From Desulfovibrio sp. (lineage in GTDB: Bacteria; Desulfobacterota; Desulfovibrionia; Desulfovibrionales; Desulfovibrionaceae), in contig NZ_WASP01000004.1 of the NCBI RefSeq assembly GCF_009712225.1, forward strand, positions 24,822-88,821: 64,000 bases of DNA. The letters are read 5' to 3'. Numbering within the stretch: position 1 is the first letter of the stretch; each line of letters begins with the position of its first letter. Positions 17,353 to 27,306 of this stretch are shown here, piece by piece. Both the position numbers and the translations under genes were made by a program. The notes below the pieces were generated by a model. That model was given only the letters and a program-made list of their open reading frames with translations, searched no databases and was not told the origin of the DNA.

Positions 17353-17378
17353 ATATTGAAACAACGTCAGGCGCAGAT

Positions 17379-18881
17379 ATGAAACAATGCGCCTGCGGGG
17401 GTGTGCGCATGCTTCCGCATTTTTCAGTCTGGCATACCATTCGCGGCAAGATCGCTGTCGGCACGGGGCTGTTTCTGGTCATGCTGCTGCTTTTGGGCGG
17501 CATTGCCAGCTATGATCTCGGGCGTATCGACCGCGCGGCGCGCCTCATAGACATGGTGGACGACCTGCGCAGCGACGTGCTTGAAATGCGCAGGTACGAA
17601 AAGAATTTGCAGCTGTTCCCCGGCAGAAAAGGCGATCTGGCCGCCCTGCGTAGTTTTGTGGAACTGACGCGTGAGCGGGCCACCGCCGTGGGGCAGGATT
17701 ATAATGCCGCCATGGGGCGCCGGGTGGGCGACGGCGCGCACCGGAACCTCGACCTGCTGCTTGAGGGTATCGGAACCTACGAGGCCCTGCTGGACGACCA
17801 GCCGTCAGACGGCGCGGCCCTTACCGATCAGGGGCAGCGCCTGAGCGAACTGGCCGATTCGGCAGTGCGCCGCATGCGTCAGGGCATCTTTACCGCCGTG
17901 GGCAACCTGCGCTCCCAGCTGCTGGCTGCCGTGGGGGCTTTGCTGGCTTGCGGCATCGGCTTTGCCTGGCTGATAGGCAGGCACATTGTGCGCGCGCTGG
18001 CAGCCATTGAAAGTGCTGCCCGCAGTGTGGGCGCGGGCATGCCTCTGCCGCCGCCCCCGCCCCAGCTGGAGCAGGAGGCCCGGCACGTGCTCCAGACGCT
18101 GGACAGCATGGCCACAGAGCTTGAAAAACGTCATGCCCTGCTGTTGCAGGAAAAAAAGCTGGCCTCTCTGGGGGTGCTGACCTCTGGCGTGGCCCACCAG
18201 CTCAACAATCCCCTGAACAATATTTCCATGGGCTGCCAGCTGCTGGGCGAAGACGTCAACGACGCCCGCCTGGGCGTACGGCCCATGCCCGCAGCGACGG
18301 ATGTGGCGGCGCAGCTGAACGAAATTCAGGCCGAGGTTGTGCGCGCTCGTGACATTGTGCGCGGCCTGCTTGATTTTGCGCGTGACCGGCCATTTACCGT
18401 GGCCCGGCATGAGCTGGCAGGCGTAGTGGGCAGGGCTGTGGCCCTGGTGCGCCACGACATGGGCGCGGGCGTGCGTATTGAGGTGGATGTGCCACAAGGG
18501 CTTGAGCTGCCCGTGGACGCCCAGCGCCTGCAAGAGGTGCTTATCAACCTGCTGCTCAACGCCGCGCAGGCTATGGACGGCAAGGGTGAAGTGCGCATAA
18601 GCGCGCAGGTGGACGAAGCTGAGGGTATGGCCGAGCTGCGCGTGAGCGACACGGGCAAGGGCATTGAACCGCAGTATCTGGGCAGGGTATTTGACCCGTT
18701 TTTCAGTCTCAAACCCGTGGGCGAAGGAACAGGGCTTGGCCTGTCCATAGCCTTTGGCATTGTGGGCAAGCACAACGGTACTCTTGAAGTGCAGAGCCAG
18801 CCGGGCCAGGGAGCGTGCTTTACTGTGCGCCTGCCGCTGGCGGCGCGGCTGGGTGCCGAGGTTTCAGGAGCAGACGCATGA
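17379..18881 (+). CDS. Membrane sensor histidine kinase (NtrB/ZraS type)
   Basis: Sensor kinase of 500 aa from the ATG at 17379; a later ATG at 17409 is also possible. Helix 1 is at about 23-43, followed by a periplasmic helical sensor of about 145 residues and helix 2 near 190-210. A HAMP-like region carries an unusual proline run (PLPPPPPQ), then the H-box GVAHQLNNPLNNISMG with the phosphoacceptor His. ATP-binding boxes are intact: N box LLLNAAQAMD, G1 DTGKGI, F box FDPFFSLK, G2 GEGTGLGLS. It overlaps the activator gene by ATGA and faces the TauE operon, which it probably controls through that activator. Confidence 0.9.
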   Translation: MKQCACGGVRMLPHFSVWHTIRGKIAVGTGLFLVMLLLLGGIASYDLGRIDRAARLIDMVDDLRSDVLEMRRYEKNLQLFPGRKGDLAALRSFVELTRERATAVGQDYNAAMGRRVGDGAHRNLDLLLEGIGTYEALLDDQPSDGAALTDQGQRLSELADSAVRRMRQGIFTAVGNLRSQLLAAVGALLACGIGFAWLIGRHIVRALAAIESAARSVGAGMPLPPPPPQLEQEARHVLQTLDSMATELEKRHALLLQEKKLASLGVLTSGVAHQLNNPLNNISMGCQLLGEDVNDARLGVRPMPAATDVAAQLNEIQAEVVRARDIVRGLLDFARDRPFTVARHELAGVVGRAVALVRHDMGAGVRIEVDVPQGLELPVDAQRLQEVLINLLLNAAQAMDGKGEVRISAQVDEAEGMAELRVSDTGKGIEPQYLGRVFDPFFSLKPVGEGTGLGLSIAFGIVGKHNGTLEVQSQPGQGACFTVRLPLAARLGAEVSGADA

Positions 18882-20392
18882 CTACGGAACGTTTTCGCCT
18901 TGAGGAGCAACAGCCCTCCTACAACGGCAATGCCCGCGAGGCGACGCCACGCACGGGTGGCAGGCTGCTGATCATTGACGACGAGCGCATGGCCCGCGCC
19001 AACCTTGCGCGCGCCCTTGAGCGCGGCGGGCACGAATCGGCCCAGGCGGGTAGTGGAGAAGAAGGCCTTGCCCTGCTGGCCGAGCAGGAATTTGACGTGG
19101 TCATTACCGATATCGCCATGGCGGGCATGAACGGCATGGAAGTGCTCAAGGCGGTGCGATCGAGCAAGCCCGATGTGGAAGTGATCATGGTCACCGGCTA
19201 CCCCATGATCGAAAATGCCGTGGAGGCCATGCGTCTGGGGGCTTTTCACTATCTTGCCAAGCCCTATTCGCTGGAAGAAGCCCGCATGCTGGTGGCCCGC
19301 GCGCTGGAAAAGCGCCGCCTGCGACAGCAGGTTGCCCAGATGCGCGCCCAGCTTGAGGCCAGCGGCTCGGTGCCGGAGATGGTGGGCGTGTCACCCGCCA
19401 TGTGCGGCCTGCGGCAGGCGCTCATGCGTCTTGCCCCCACCGATGTGGCCGTGTTGTTGCAAGGTGAAACAGGTACCGGCAAAGAGCTGGCCGCCCGCAC
19501 CATGCATGCCCAGAGCCAGCGGGCGCGAAGGCGTTTTCTGGCCGTGAACTGCGGCGCGCTTTCGCCAGAGCTGCTTGAAAGCGAGCTTTTTGGTCACGAG
19601 CAGGGGGCTTTTTCTGGCGCAGTTCGGCGCAAGGAAGGTCTGTTTGAAGCCGCCAGCGGCGGCACGCTGTTTCTGGATGAAATTGGCGAAATGCCCTCAG
19701 GCATGCAGGTCAAACTGTTGCGCGTACTGCAGGAGCAGAATCTGCGCCGCGTGGGCGGTACGGTGGACATACCCGTGGACGTGCGCATCATCGCCGCTAC
19801 CAATCGCAACCTCAAGGAAGAGGTAGAGGCGGGACGTTTTCGCCGAGATCTGTACTACCGCGTGGCCGTGGTCACACAGGAATTGCCGCCCCTGCGCAGT
19901 CGCGCCGAAGACGTGCCCCTGCTGGCGCGCTTTTTTCTGGCGCGGCTGGCGGAGCAGGGTGGGGCCGTGCCGCTGGATATTGACGACAGCGCACTGGATG
20001 CCCTGCGGCAGTATCCCTTTCCCGGCAATGTGCGCGAGCTGGCCAATATTCTTGAGCGGGCGTCGGTGTTCTGCCCACCGGGCGGCAGCATAGGTCTTGC
20101 GCACCTGCCCCCCGAGGTGCGCGAGGTGTGGGACCGTGGAGTTTTGCCAGTGGTAGACGTGTCTGTGCCAACACGAGGGCAGACTGTGGTTGTTCCCGTG
20201 TCGCAGACAGCAGCAACAGGTGCTCCATCGCAAGCAGATTCGTCGGCATCGCTGGTTCCTCTGGCCGAGATGGAAAAGCAGCACATTCTGCATGCCCTTG
20301 AGCTGGCGGGCGACAACCGCACGCTGGCGGCAGACATGCTGGGTATCAGCCGGTCATCGCTGTGGCGCAAGCTGCGGGAATACGGTGTATAG
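18878..20392 (+). CDS. Sigma-54-dependent response regulator (NtrC family)
   Basis: Activator of 504 aa in three parts. The receiver (about 28-140) has phosphoacceptor D78 in VVITDIAM. The AAA+ domain (about 165-400) has Walker A GETGTGKE, Walker [12 protein letters not shown] and the arginine-finger region FRRDLYYRV. The C-terminal Fis-type helix-turn-helix is [21 protein letters not shown]. The sigma-54 contact loop reads GAFSGA instead of GAFTGA. CAGGAG precedes the ATG, which overlaps the kinase stop. The matching sigma-54 promoter and phased repeats lie upstream of the divergent TauE operon. Confidence 0.92.
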   Translation: MTTERFRLEEQQPSYNGNAREATPRTGGRLLIIDDERMARANLARALERGGHESAQAGSGEEGLALLAEQEFDVVITDIAMAGMNGMEVLKAVRSSKPDVEVIMVTGYPMIENAVEAMRLGAFHYLAKPYSLEEARMLVARALEKRRLRQQVAQMRAQLEASGSVPEMVGVSPAMCGLRQALMRLAPTDVAVLLQGETGTGKELAARTMHAQSQRARRRFLAVNCGALSPELLESELFGHEQGAFSGAVRRKEGLFEAASGGTLFLDEIGEMPSGMQVKLLRVLQEQNLRRVGGTVDIPVDVRIIAATNRNLKEEVEAGRFRRDLYYRVAVVTQELPPLRSRAEDVPLLARFFLARLAEQGGAVPLDIDDSALDALRQYPFPGNVRELANILERASVFCPPGGSIGLAHLPPEVREVWDRGVLPVVDVSVPTRGQTVVVPVSQTAATGAPSQADSSASLVPLAEMEKQHILHALELAGDNRTLAADMLGISRSSLWRKLREYGV

Positions 20393-20571
20393 ACGCGGCG
20401 GTTGCAGGTTGCATCTGCAGCAGACGCCTGCGCCTTGTCCTGAAGTTTTTTCGGGTGCGTTTCCGATATCCTGTTCTGCTAACCGTCGTGCCGTAACGTT
20501 CTGTCTGGTCAGGGCACGCATGCAGGAACAGGTTTTCGCGCAATGCTCCTTACAACTATATTGGAGGAATA

Positions 20572-21039
20572 ATGCAGATTCGTATGAAAGAGCATCCGTT
20601 GACCGCCGGGCAGATTGATTCCCTGCTGGATTCCGTAGAAGTGGGGCACCTGGCCACGTTGGGCGACAACGGTTTTCCCTATGTGACCCCGGTGCACTTT
20701 GTGCGTATGAACGGGCGCGTCTATTTTCACGGTCTGGCGGCCGGGCAGAAGCTGAAAAACCTGCGTGCGGACTCCAGGGTCTGTTTTGAGGTGGAAGGTC
20801 CGCACCGGTTTATTCAGGCCGACACTCCCTGCGACACCAATACCGCCTACCAGAGCGTGATTATTACCGGTCATGCGGCAGTGGTGGAAGACCCCGCTGT
20901 CAAGACCGCCGCACTTGATGCTGTTGTGGCCAAGTATACGCCCCAGCACGCCGGGGCGGCGCATCCCCCCAATATGCTTAAAATGACGGCGGTGGTTGAA
21001 ATCACGATTGGTGAAATCACCGGCAAATACTACGCCTGA
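20572..21039 (+). CDS. Pyridoxamine 5'-phosphate oxidase-related flavin-binding protein (NimA-like)
   Basis: Split-barrel flavoprotein of 155 aa. The N-terminus (SVEVGHLATLGDNGFPYVTPVHFVRMNGRVYFHG) is typical of NimA-like FMN-binding proteins. A following stretch (GQKLKNLRADSRVCFEVEG) contributes to the FMN phosphate site. Such proteins bind FMN or haem and are linked to nitroimidazole reduction or redox defence; no catalytic role can be assigned here. GGAGG lies five bases before the ATG. It is a single gene with a strong terminator behind it. Confidence 0.85.
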   Translation: MQIRMKEHPLTAGQIDSLLDSVEVGHLATLGDNGFPYVTPVHFVRMNGRVYFHGLAAGQKLKNLRADSRVCFEVEGPHRFIQADTPCDTNTAYQSVIITGHAAVVEDPAVKTAALDAVVAKYTPQHAGAAHPPNMLKMTAVVEITIGEITGKYYA

Positions 21040-21059
21040 TTTGCTGACGAAAAGATGAA

Positions 21060-21095
21060 AACGCAAAAGCCCGGCTACAGCCGGGCTTTTGCGTT
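21060..21095. terminator. Perfect 16-bp bidirectional terminator
   Basis: Arms 21060-21075 and 21080-21095 (AACGCAAAAGCCCGGC and its complement) pair around a TACA loop. It serves the flavoprotein gene and the convergent glycosyltransferase operon. Confidence 0.92.
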
Positions 21096-21150
21096 GGCAG
21101 ATGAAAAGACAGCTGCCGCGCGAGAGGGCGTCCGCTTTACGCGTTGGCGC

Positions 21151-22104
21151 CTAGAGCTTTTTGGCGATGATATAGCGGGGCCTGCGGCGCACTTCGGTAA
21201 AGACCTTGGCAAGGTATTCACCCACCAGCGCAAGGCAGAAAAGCTGCACCGAGCCCAGCAGCAACACCACGATAATCAGCGATGTCCAGCCCTGAATGGT
21301 TTCGCCCATGGCGTACTTGAGCAGCGAAACTCCGCTGAAGGCAATGGCCGCCATCATGCAGATCATGCTCATGAGGCCCGCAAAGCGCAGGGGGGCCGCG
21401 CTGCACGCTGTAATGCCCTTCCATGCGAAAGAAACCATTTTCCAGAAAGGATACTTGCTTTCGCCAGCCGTGCGGCTTTGGCGCATGTAGAACACCTGAG
21501 CGCTCTTAAAGCCCAGAGCGGGAAAAAGCCCACGCAGAAACAGGCTCTGCTCGTGCACTTCGTCCAGAGCTTCCAGCACCGGGCGGGCCACCAGCCGGTA
21601 GTCGGCATGGTCAGGGATAAGCGGAACCTTGAGCCAGCGCATAAAGCCGTAAAACATGTGCGCCGTACGGCGTTTAAAGGCCGTGTCGGTGGTGCGGTCA
21701 TTGCGCACGCCGTAAACAATGTCGTTGCCAGCCGTGTAGCTGGCGATCATTTCGGGTATGGCGGCGATGTCGTCCTGCAGGTCGGCATCAAGGCTGATGA
21801 TGCAGTCCACGCCCCAGTCGCGGGCCGTTATCATGCCCGCCCAAACGGCGTTCTGGTGGCCTGCGTTGGCGGCAAAGCTCACGGCCCTGCATGAGGGATC
21901 AGCGGCGTGGCGTTCTTCCAGCAGTTCCCAGGTCCGGTCACGACTGCCGTCGTTGACGTACAGGGTGTAACTGTCGGGATGAACGCTACCCTTGCTTTTA
22001 AGGTCATGCAGAAGGCTTGCCAGGGCATCAAGAGTACGCGGCAGGGTTTCCTCTTCATTATAGCAGGGAACAACCAGTGCCAGCAGGGGGGCCGAACGGG
22101 ACAA
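21151..22104 (-). CDS. Family 2 glycosyltransferase, GtrB/DPM1-like
   Basis: Polyprenyl-phosphate glycosyltransferase of 317 aa. The GT-A domain shows VVPCYNEEETLPRTL, YVNDGSRDRTWE and the metal-binding SLDADLQDD; HADYRLVARPVLEAL is typical of the GtrB group. Two C-terminal helices (about 232-252 and 268-292) anchor it in the membrane. Such enzymes load a sugar onto undecaprenyl phosphate on the cytoplasmic face for later transfer outside. It lies 36 bases downstream of a DUF6056-like multispanning protein. A separate GtrA-type flippase is not visible nearby. Confidence 0.88.
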   Translation of the reverse strand: MSRSAPLLALVVPCYNEEETLPRTLDALASLLHDLKSKGSVHPDSYTLYVNDGSRDRTWELLEERHAADPSCRAVSFAANAGHQNAVWAGMITARDWGVDCIISLDADLQDDIAAIPEMIASYTAGNDIVYGVRNDRTTDTAFKRRTAHMFYGFMRWLKVPLIPDHADYRLVARPVLEALDEVHEQSLFLRGLFPALGFKSAQVFYMRQSRTAGESKYPFWKMVSFAWKGITACSAAPLRFAGLMSMICMMAAIAFSGVSLLKYAMGETIQGWTSLIIVVLLLGSVQLFCLALVGEYLAKVFTEVRRRPRYIIAKKL

Positions 22105-22140
22105 TATTCTTCCTCCGTAGGGAGCGTATGCGCGAAGTGG

Positions 22141-23787
22141 TCAGTTCTGTTGCCGGGCAATCGTAACACGGCGCCAGACAAGAGGCTTGCCGGGTTGTTT
22201 TACAGCGATACAGGCAATGTCGTCTACAGATTTGATTCCGGGAATGTGCACAGCGGCCTTGCCATCGTCCGTAACGTCGGCGCTGGCGGGAAAATACCGC
22301 AGGGCTACGGCCCCGGCAGAAATGACGCCTTCGTTACGGCCTTCAGACAATGCGCGCGCCAACCCCTGAAGCAGACTGCTGGTTGTGGACGTGTGCACTC
22401 TTGCCCCAACATGCACCTCGCCTTGGGGAAGGTTTTCAAAAAAGACAATGTTGCACAGAACCAGCGCTCTGGCGTCGGGCGATTCGTAAATCTGCAGGGT
22501 GCTGGCTTCATCCCAGGGAACGAGTTCGCGCCAGTTCTCCGAATAAAGGTTGATCTGGCGGATGTCATAGCCCGGAAAGAAATATTTGTCGGTTTCAGGG
22601 TAATTGATATTGCCGAGGGATTGTTGGGGATGTGCGCCCGTTACTGAACGCGCCGTGAGAAAAACGCGGGCTTCGAGCAGCACGCTCGAAAACAGCAGGG
22701 CGCAAAAAATGACAAAAAGCGCCCGGGCCTTGAGGCTTGTGGGGTTGAGAGCCACCAGCAGCGAAAAGGGACAGAGCGCGGTAAAAAAGAAGGTGGCGCT
22801 CATGGCCCGAAATGGGGTGGAGGGGCTGGCGACAAAGGCCGCAAGACTGGCCTGAGCCATAAGAAAAAAGACCATTGCCGGTATCCACACGGCAGGCTTC
22901 AGAAGCCCCCTGCGGCGCAGCATCCACGCAAACAGCAGTGCCGCGAGAAAATAGGGCAGCATTTCTAGCTGTTCAGTGCTCCAGAACTCCATAAAACGCA
23001 GCAGAGCCTTCATGGAAGCCAGAGGAATTTTTTCCATGCCGCCCACTGCGGCCAGACGAATGGCATTGCCGGGGGCCGCCATCATCATGCCCCAACCCAG
23101 GGCAGCGCCAGCTATGCCCGCCACGGCCCACAGGTGTGCGCGGCCCGATGCGCGCCAGCGGAATGCGGTTACCCCCAGCGCAGTCAGCAGGGCCAGCATA
23201 CCCACATTTTCATTGCTCCAGCCCGCCAGAATGCCCGCAAATACGAAGAGAACACCGCCCGGCAGACGAAAATCCGCCCTGTCGGCCAGCATGCGATAGG
23301 GAACAAGAAAGAGTGTGGCCCATGTGAGGCTGTACCCGTAATCGCCCGTGCCCGTGCGCCAGAAAAAAACCGTGCCGAATGCGGGTAGGGCAATCCATAT
23401 AAGACCGGCCACCACCACAAGGTGCCATGCTCTCAGCCGCTCACGCCACTGCGCTCCAAGGGCCAGCAGTGTGCCACTCGCAACAAGCAGCATGAACATG
23501 ATGGGAGTCAGCACCGGGTGTACCCACTCAGGGCCGGAAAGCAGCACTCGGGCCATATAATGCCCAATAAACTTGCCGCTCCATTCCATGTATTCCTTGA
23601 CCTGTGTCGTCCACAGGCCAGCCCCGTTTTTTGAAAAAGCATAATCGTCGCTTATCCACGGGGTCATTGCGCAGAACCACGACATGACAGCCATGATGAC
23701 AAGGCTGACAAGCACTATCCTGTTACGCCTGAAACTGTGAGAACTGGAACTAGAGTGTGCTGCCGAACTGGAATTTGGGTGCTGCAT
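22141..23787 (-). CDS. DUF6056-like multispanning membrane protein, probable glycosyltransferase
   Basis: Membrane protein of 548 aa with about ten helices, then a soluble C-terminal region of about 150 residues. An acidic motif after the first helix (PWISDDYAFSKNG) resembles the catalytic aspartates on the first periplasmic loop of GT-C enzymes, and WSNENVGMLALLTALG is typical of the DUF6056 group. With the GtrB-like enzyme it would form a two-step pathway that decorates a surface polysaccharide or lipid with a sugar delivered on undecaprenyl phosphate. ATG 23787 is preferred; the 26-residue ORF extension is not family-like. The N-terminus is Ser-rich. Confidence 0.7.
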   Translation of the reverse strand: MQHPNSSSAAHSSSSSHSFRRNRIVLVSLVIMAVMSWFCAMTPWISDDYAFSKNGAGLWTTQVKEYMEWSGKFIGHYMARVLLSGPEWVHPVLTPIMFMLLVASGTLLALGAQWRERLRAWHLVVVAGLIWIALPAFGTVFFWRTGTGDYGYSLTWATLFLVPYRMLADRADFRLPGGVLFVFAGILAGWSNENVGMLALLTALGVTAFRWRASGRAHLWAVAGIAGAALGWGMMMAAPGNAIRLAAVGGMEKIPLASMKALLRFMEFWSTEQLEMLPYFLAALLFAWMLRRRGLLKPAVWIPAMVFFLMAQASLAAFVASPSTPFRAMSATFFFTALCPFSLLVALNPTSLKARALFVIFCALLFSSVLLEARVFLTARSVTGAHPQQSLGNINYPETDKYFFPGYDIRQINLYSENWRELVPWDEASTLQIYESPDARALVLCNIVFFENLPQGEVHVGARVHTSTTSSLLQGLARALSEGRNEGVISAGAVALRYFPASADVTDDGKAAVHIPGIKSVDDIACIAVKQPGKPLVWRRVTIARQQN

Positions 23788-24057
23788 CCGGTAAGAATCC
23801 TGAAAGTTAAAAAAAATGGGCGGTATGAGTTCTAAAGCGCGTCTTTGGCCGATATCTACGAGCAAATATCACACGGTGTCAATGAATTTGCGGCTGTTAT
23901 GGCGGGCTGGAATCCTGTCCGTTCCCGGCCTTGGTCTAATGTTATGATAAAAGTTGTCGTTAAGCGATTTTGCAGGTACCATTGAATGTGTAGTAATTTG
24001 TAAAGACCATGTCTGCTGCCGCAAATGTCGGCTCACGTCTGCCCCTTGGAGTTTCTC

Positions 24058-26370
24058 ATGCGCCAGGTCAGCATAAAAAGCATTTGCACCATATCCATAA
24101 CGGTAGCCGTTATTGCCGTGGTCTCCGTGCTTGTTTTCTACGTGTCTACTTCTTCTTATCGCATGGTAGCTGGCGTGCAGACAGAAGCTCTGAATGAGAC
24201 CAGCAAGATCGTAGCCCGCTCGGCAGAAATATATATCAACCAGTCAATAGATGTGGCCAAGATTCTGGCCCGGCAGAAACCGGTGCTCGATGCCTTTGCA
24301 GGGCAGCCGCAGGAAGCACAGGCTCTGCTGCGCGACTATATCAAAACCTTGCCGGGGTACTGGTCGCTTCTGCTTATTGACCTCAAGGGTCGTGTGGTGG
24401 CCGGGGTAAATGCCGATATGGCCGACCTGACCGGCGACAACCGGGGCGACAGGGACTATGCGCGGCAGATATTCAGCGGCAAGGATGTGGCGCTGAGCGA
24501 AAGCGTAATGAAGGCCTCCTCGGGCGATGCATTGATATTTGTGGTTGCCAAGGCTGTGCACGGCAAGGACGGCGCGCTTCTTGGCGCCGTGGCGGTATGC
24601 CCCCGCTGGACGGATTTTACGGAAAAAAGCATTGACCCCATCAGGCTTGGGCAGCGCGGCTATGGGTTCACCCTTGACAAGAGCGGCCGCTTTGTTTCCC
24701 ACAGCATGGACAAGAAACTGCTGCTTCAGGATTATTCCAAGGAAACTTTCATCAGGGATGCCCTCGCCAAGGGTAACGGCACCTTCAAATATGTGTGGAA
24801 GGGCGAAGACAAGTTCATGTCGGTGGCAACGGTTCCGTCCACAGGCTGGATTGTCTGCATGAGCGCTTATGATACAGAACTGACAGCCCCGGCGGCAGAG
24901 CAGCGCACCGTGCTGTACATAGTTGGCGTGTGCGCTGTTATTCTGCTGAATGTGATACTCGCCATTCTGAGCAAGCAGCTTGTTTTCAACCCCCTGCAAC
25001 GCCTTACCGATTTTACCGAAGCTGTGGCGCAGGGAAACTTCAAGGCGACGCTTTCCGGTAAATATCGTGCAGAAATGTTACGTTTTTCCGAGCACTTGTG
25101 CGTTATGGTGGACGAGCTGAAAAAACGCCTCGGCTTTGCACAGGGCGTGCTCAACGGCATACCCACCCCTTGCTATATTGTGGGCAGCGACTTCAAGCTG
25201 ATGTGGCTCAATGATCAGGTGCGCAGTTTGCTGGGTAAACCGGAACCCAAGGATTCGTATCTGGGCATGCGCTCTGGAAAGTTCTCACGCGGCGACGACA
25301 GCCACGAAACGCTTTCTGACCGGGCCATTAAGGAACGCAAAGCCCTGAACCGCGAGCTCGATTTTACAACGCCGGCAGGAAAGCAGTTGCGCGTTTCTGT
25401 TCAGACAACGCCGTTTTATGATCTGGATGGCGGCATGCTGGGATCCATCACTTTCTGGACAGACCTGACAGAACTTTACGGGCAGAAAACGCGTATCGAA
25501 GCGCAGAATGCCGCCATCGCGCAGACCGCGGTAGAGGTTTCGCATGTGGCCGAAAACATAGCCACGGCCTCGCAGCAGCTCTCGCAGCAGGTCGCGCACT
25601 CCAGCCAGGGCGCGCGCGAGCAGCGGGGCAGGGTCAGCGATACCGCCAATGCCGTGGAAGAAATGAACGCCACCATTCTTGAAGTGGCCCGAAGCGCATC
25701 GGCCACCTCTGAAAATGCGGACAAGGCCAAGCACAAGGCTCAGGATGGAGCCCGGCTGGTGGAAGAAGTGGGCGCTGCGGTTGAGAGCATACGCGCAGAG
25801 GCCGGGCAGATGACCGACAGCATGCGCCGCCTGGGCGAACAGGCTCAGGGCATCGGTGCAATCATGGGCGTTATCTCAGATATTGCCGATCAGACCAATC
25901 TGCTGGCGCTCAACGCAGCCATTGAGGCGGCCCGTGCGGGTGACGCCGGGCGAGGCTTTGCCGTGGTGGCCGATGAGGTGCGCAAGCTGGCCGAAAAAAC
26001 AGCTCATGCCACAACAGAAGTGCGCACGGCCATAGGCGGTATTCAAAGCGGAACAAATACCGCTGCCGCCCAGATGGATGCGGCGGCCGAGCGTGTGGCT
26101 CAGGCCACCGGGCTTGCCCAGCGGTCTGGCGAGGCGCTGGCAGAAATCGTGTCCATGGTCGAATCGGCCGGTGATCAGGTGCGTTCCATCGCTACTGCGG
26201 CCGAGCAGCAGTCTGCCACCTCGGAAGAAATCAACAGGGCGGTCAGCTCCATCAGCGTAATCGCTTCTGAAACAGACGAGGCCATGGCCCAGTCTACCCA
26301 GGCTGTGGACGCCCTAGTGGGGCAGGCCAGAAAGCTTGAGCAGCTCATAGCTGCCCTGCGTTCCAACTAG
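24058..26370 (+). CDS. Methyl-accepting chemotaxis protein, dCache-HAMP-PAS-MCP
   Basis: Chemoreceptor of 770 aa. Helix 1 is at about 9-30, a periplasmic double-Cache sensor at about 35-275 ([20 protein letters not shown] in the distal lobe), helix 2 at about 285-305, then HAMP, a PAS domain ([23 protein letters not shown]) and the signalling hairpin. The hairpin tip carries the invariant [21 protein letters not shown] and its Val-Asp-Glu-Val-Arg continuation, where CheA and CheW dock. The internal PAS suggests an added cytoplasmic or redox input. TTGGAG precedes the ATG. Its signalling domain is more diverged than those of the other two receptors in the window. Confidence 0.95.
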   Translation: MRQVSIKSICTISITVAVIAVVSVLVFYVSTSSYRMVAGVQTEALNETSKIVARSAEIYINQSIDVAKILARQKPVLDAFAGQPQEAQALLRDYIKTLPGYWSLLLIDLKGRVVAGVNADMADLTGDNRGDRDYARQIFSGKDVALSESVMKASSGDALIFVVAKAVHGKDGALLGAVAVCPRWTDFTEKSIDPIRLGQRGYGFTLDKSGRFVSHSMDKKLLLQDYSKETFIRDALAKGNGTFKYVWKGEDKFMSVATVPSTGWIVCMSAYDTELTAPAAEQRTVLYIVGVCAVILLNVILAILSKQLVFNPLQRLTDFTEAVAQGNFKATLSGKYRAEMLRFSEHLCVMVDELKKRLGFAQGVLNGIPTPCYIVGSDFKLMWLNDQVRSLLGKPEPKDSYLGMRSGKFSRGDDSHETLSDRAIKERKALNRELDFTTPAGKQLRVSVQTTPFYDLDGGMLGSITFWTDLTELYGQKTRIEAQNAAIAQTAVEVSHVAENIATASQQLSQQVAHSSQGAREQRGRVSDTANAVEEMNATILEVARSASATSENADKAKHKAQDGARLVEEVGAAVESIRAEAGQMTDSMRRLGEQAQGIGAIMGVISDIADQTNLLALNAAIEAARAGDAGRGFAVVADEVRKLAEKTAHATTEVRTAIGGIQSGTNTAAAQMDAAAERVAQATGLAQRSGEALAEIVSMVESAGDQVRSIATAAEQQSATSEEINRAVSSISVIASETDEAMAQSTQAVDALVGQARKLEQLIAALRSN

Positions 26371-26393
26371 CGTTGTTGCAGGATGCCTTTGAC

Positions 26394-26441
26394 AAGGCCC
26401 TTGCCGTTCCTCGTGTCTGGGGCGCGGCAAGGGCCTTTTTT
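26394..26441 (+). terminator. Terminator of the first chemoreceptor gene
   Basis: AAGGCCCTTGCCG at 26394-26406 pairs with CGGCAAGGGCCTT at 26425-26437 and runs into a T-tract to 26441. Confidence 0.92.
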
Positions 26442-26464
26442 GTTGGTCGGGTGGGTTTTGCCAG

Positions 26465-26932
26465 CTATGATTGTGTGGTTGCGACCTGCCGCCAGCTTTG
26501 CAGTTCTATAATATTGCCCTCAGGGTCGCGCGCGTACACAAACATGGCCTCCATGTTGTTGGGGTAGGCCGCGGTAACAACTTCGCCAACCTGCCCGCCG
26601 CCCGCCGCCAGTATGGCCGCCAGCGTGTCCTGTACGTCATCCACCTCAAAGGCAATGTGGGCAAGTCCAGGGAGGTTTACCTCTGGCGGCAGGGTGTTGC
26701 GCAGGCTGTCGTACGAAAAAATTTCCAGCGTCGGGTGTGTGGCATCGTACCCCGGCAGCAGCAGATGTTCGCCGGTGATATGCGCGTGGGGCAGACCGGT
26801 GAGCCTGTCGAGCCAGGGGCCGCGCAGGTCGCGGGTTTGGCCTATGCTTTTGCAGCCAAGGGTCTCTTTGTAAAAAGCTGTAAGTCTTGCCGTATCACGG
26901 GCGATAATGTTGGTGTGCACGTAGCGAAGCAT
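26465..26932 (-). CDS. VOC-superfamily (glyoxalase/bleomycin-resistance fold) protein
   Basis: Metal-dependent VOC protein of 155 aa. The paired beta-alpha-beta-beta-beta modules are visible: LRYVHTNIIARDTARLTAFY at the N-terminus with a likely metal His, and GLAHIAFEVDDVQDTLAAI followed by YARDPEGNIIELQSW with the second His/Glu set. These match lactoylglutathione-lyase-like proteins, but the substrate cannot be deduced. ATG 26932 has GGAG upstream; the longer ORF adds 45 residues without family support. It converges on the chemoreceptor gene. Confidence 0.82.
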   Translation of the reverse strand: MLRYVHTNIIARDTARLTAFYKETLGCKSIGQTRDLRGPWLDRLTGLPHAHITGEHLLLPGYDATHPTLEIFSYDSLRNTLPPEVNLPGLAHIAFEVDDVQDTLAAILAAGGGQVGEVVTAAYPNNMEAMFVYARDPEGNIIELQSWRQVATTQS

Positions 26933-27306
26933 GTGGGCTCCTGCAATGGGTGGTCTGATGCCGGGCTGGTAGCATGTGGGCAAAGCAAGAGGCATATGCG
27001 CCTGCCGCTGGCTTGCTTTTTGCCAGAATATGCGTGCAAATCTATGCCCGAAGCATGGACTTATCAACGAGCATTACGGGCGATCGCGTGTGCGGGGCTG
27101 CTGCTGGCAGAAGTTCCTCATTTTTGCGCCTGTTGCCGTGAAATCTGGTATCTGTCGCTGTGTACATACCGATCAAGGATGAAAATTTATTTAAAATCAG
27201 CAGTAAGGTTATTTGTTAATATGTTCTTTCCATGAGCGAGCTATAGTGATATGCTTGCATATGTGTAGATGAAGCTATCTTTCCCTTTAGCCGGAAGGGT
27301 TTTGCC
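26933..27306. other. Intergenic region between VOC and HD-GYP genes
   Basis: This 374-base divergent region holds no supported gene. The last 150 bases are AT-rich and should contain the HD-GYP promoter. A 14-base inverted repeat (ATATGC, TT, GCATAT) lies at 27249-27262, about 45 bases before the HD-GYP start. Confidence 0.5.
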
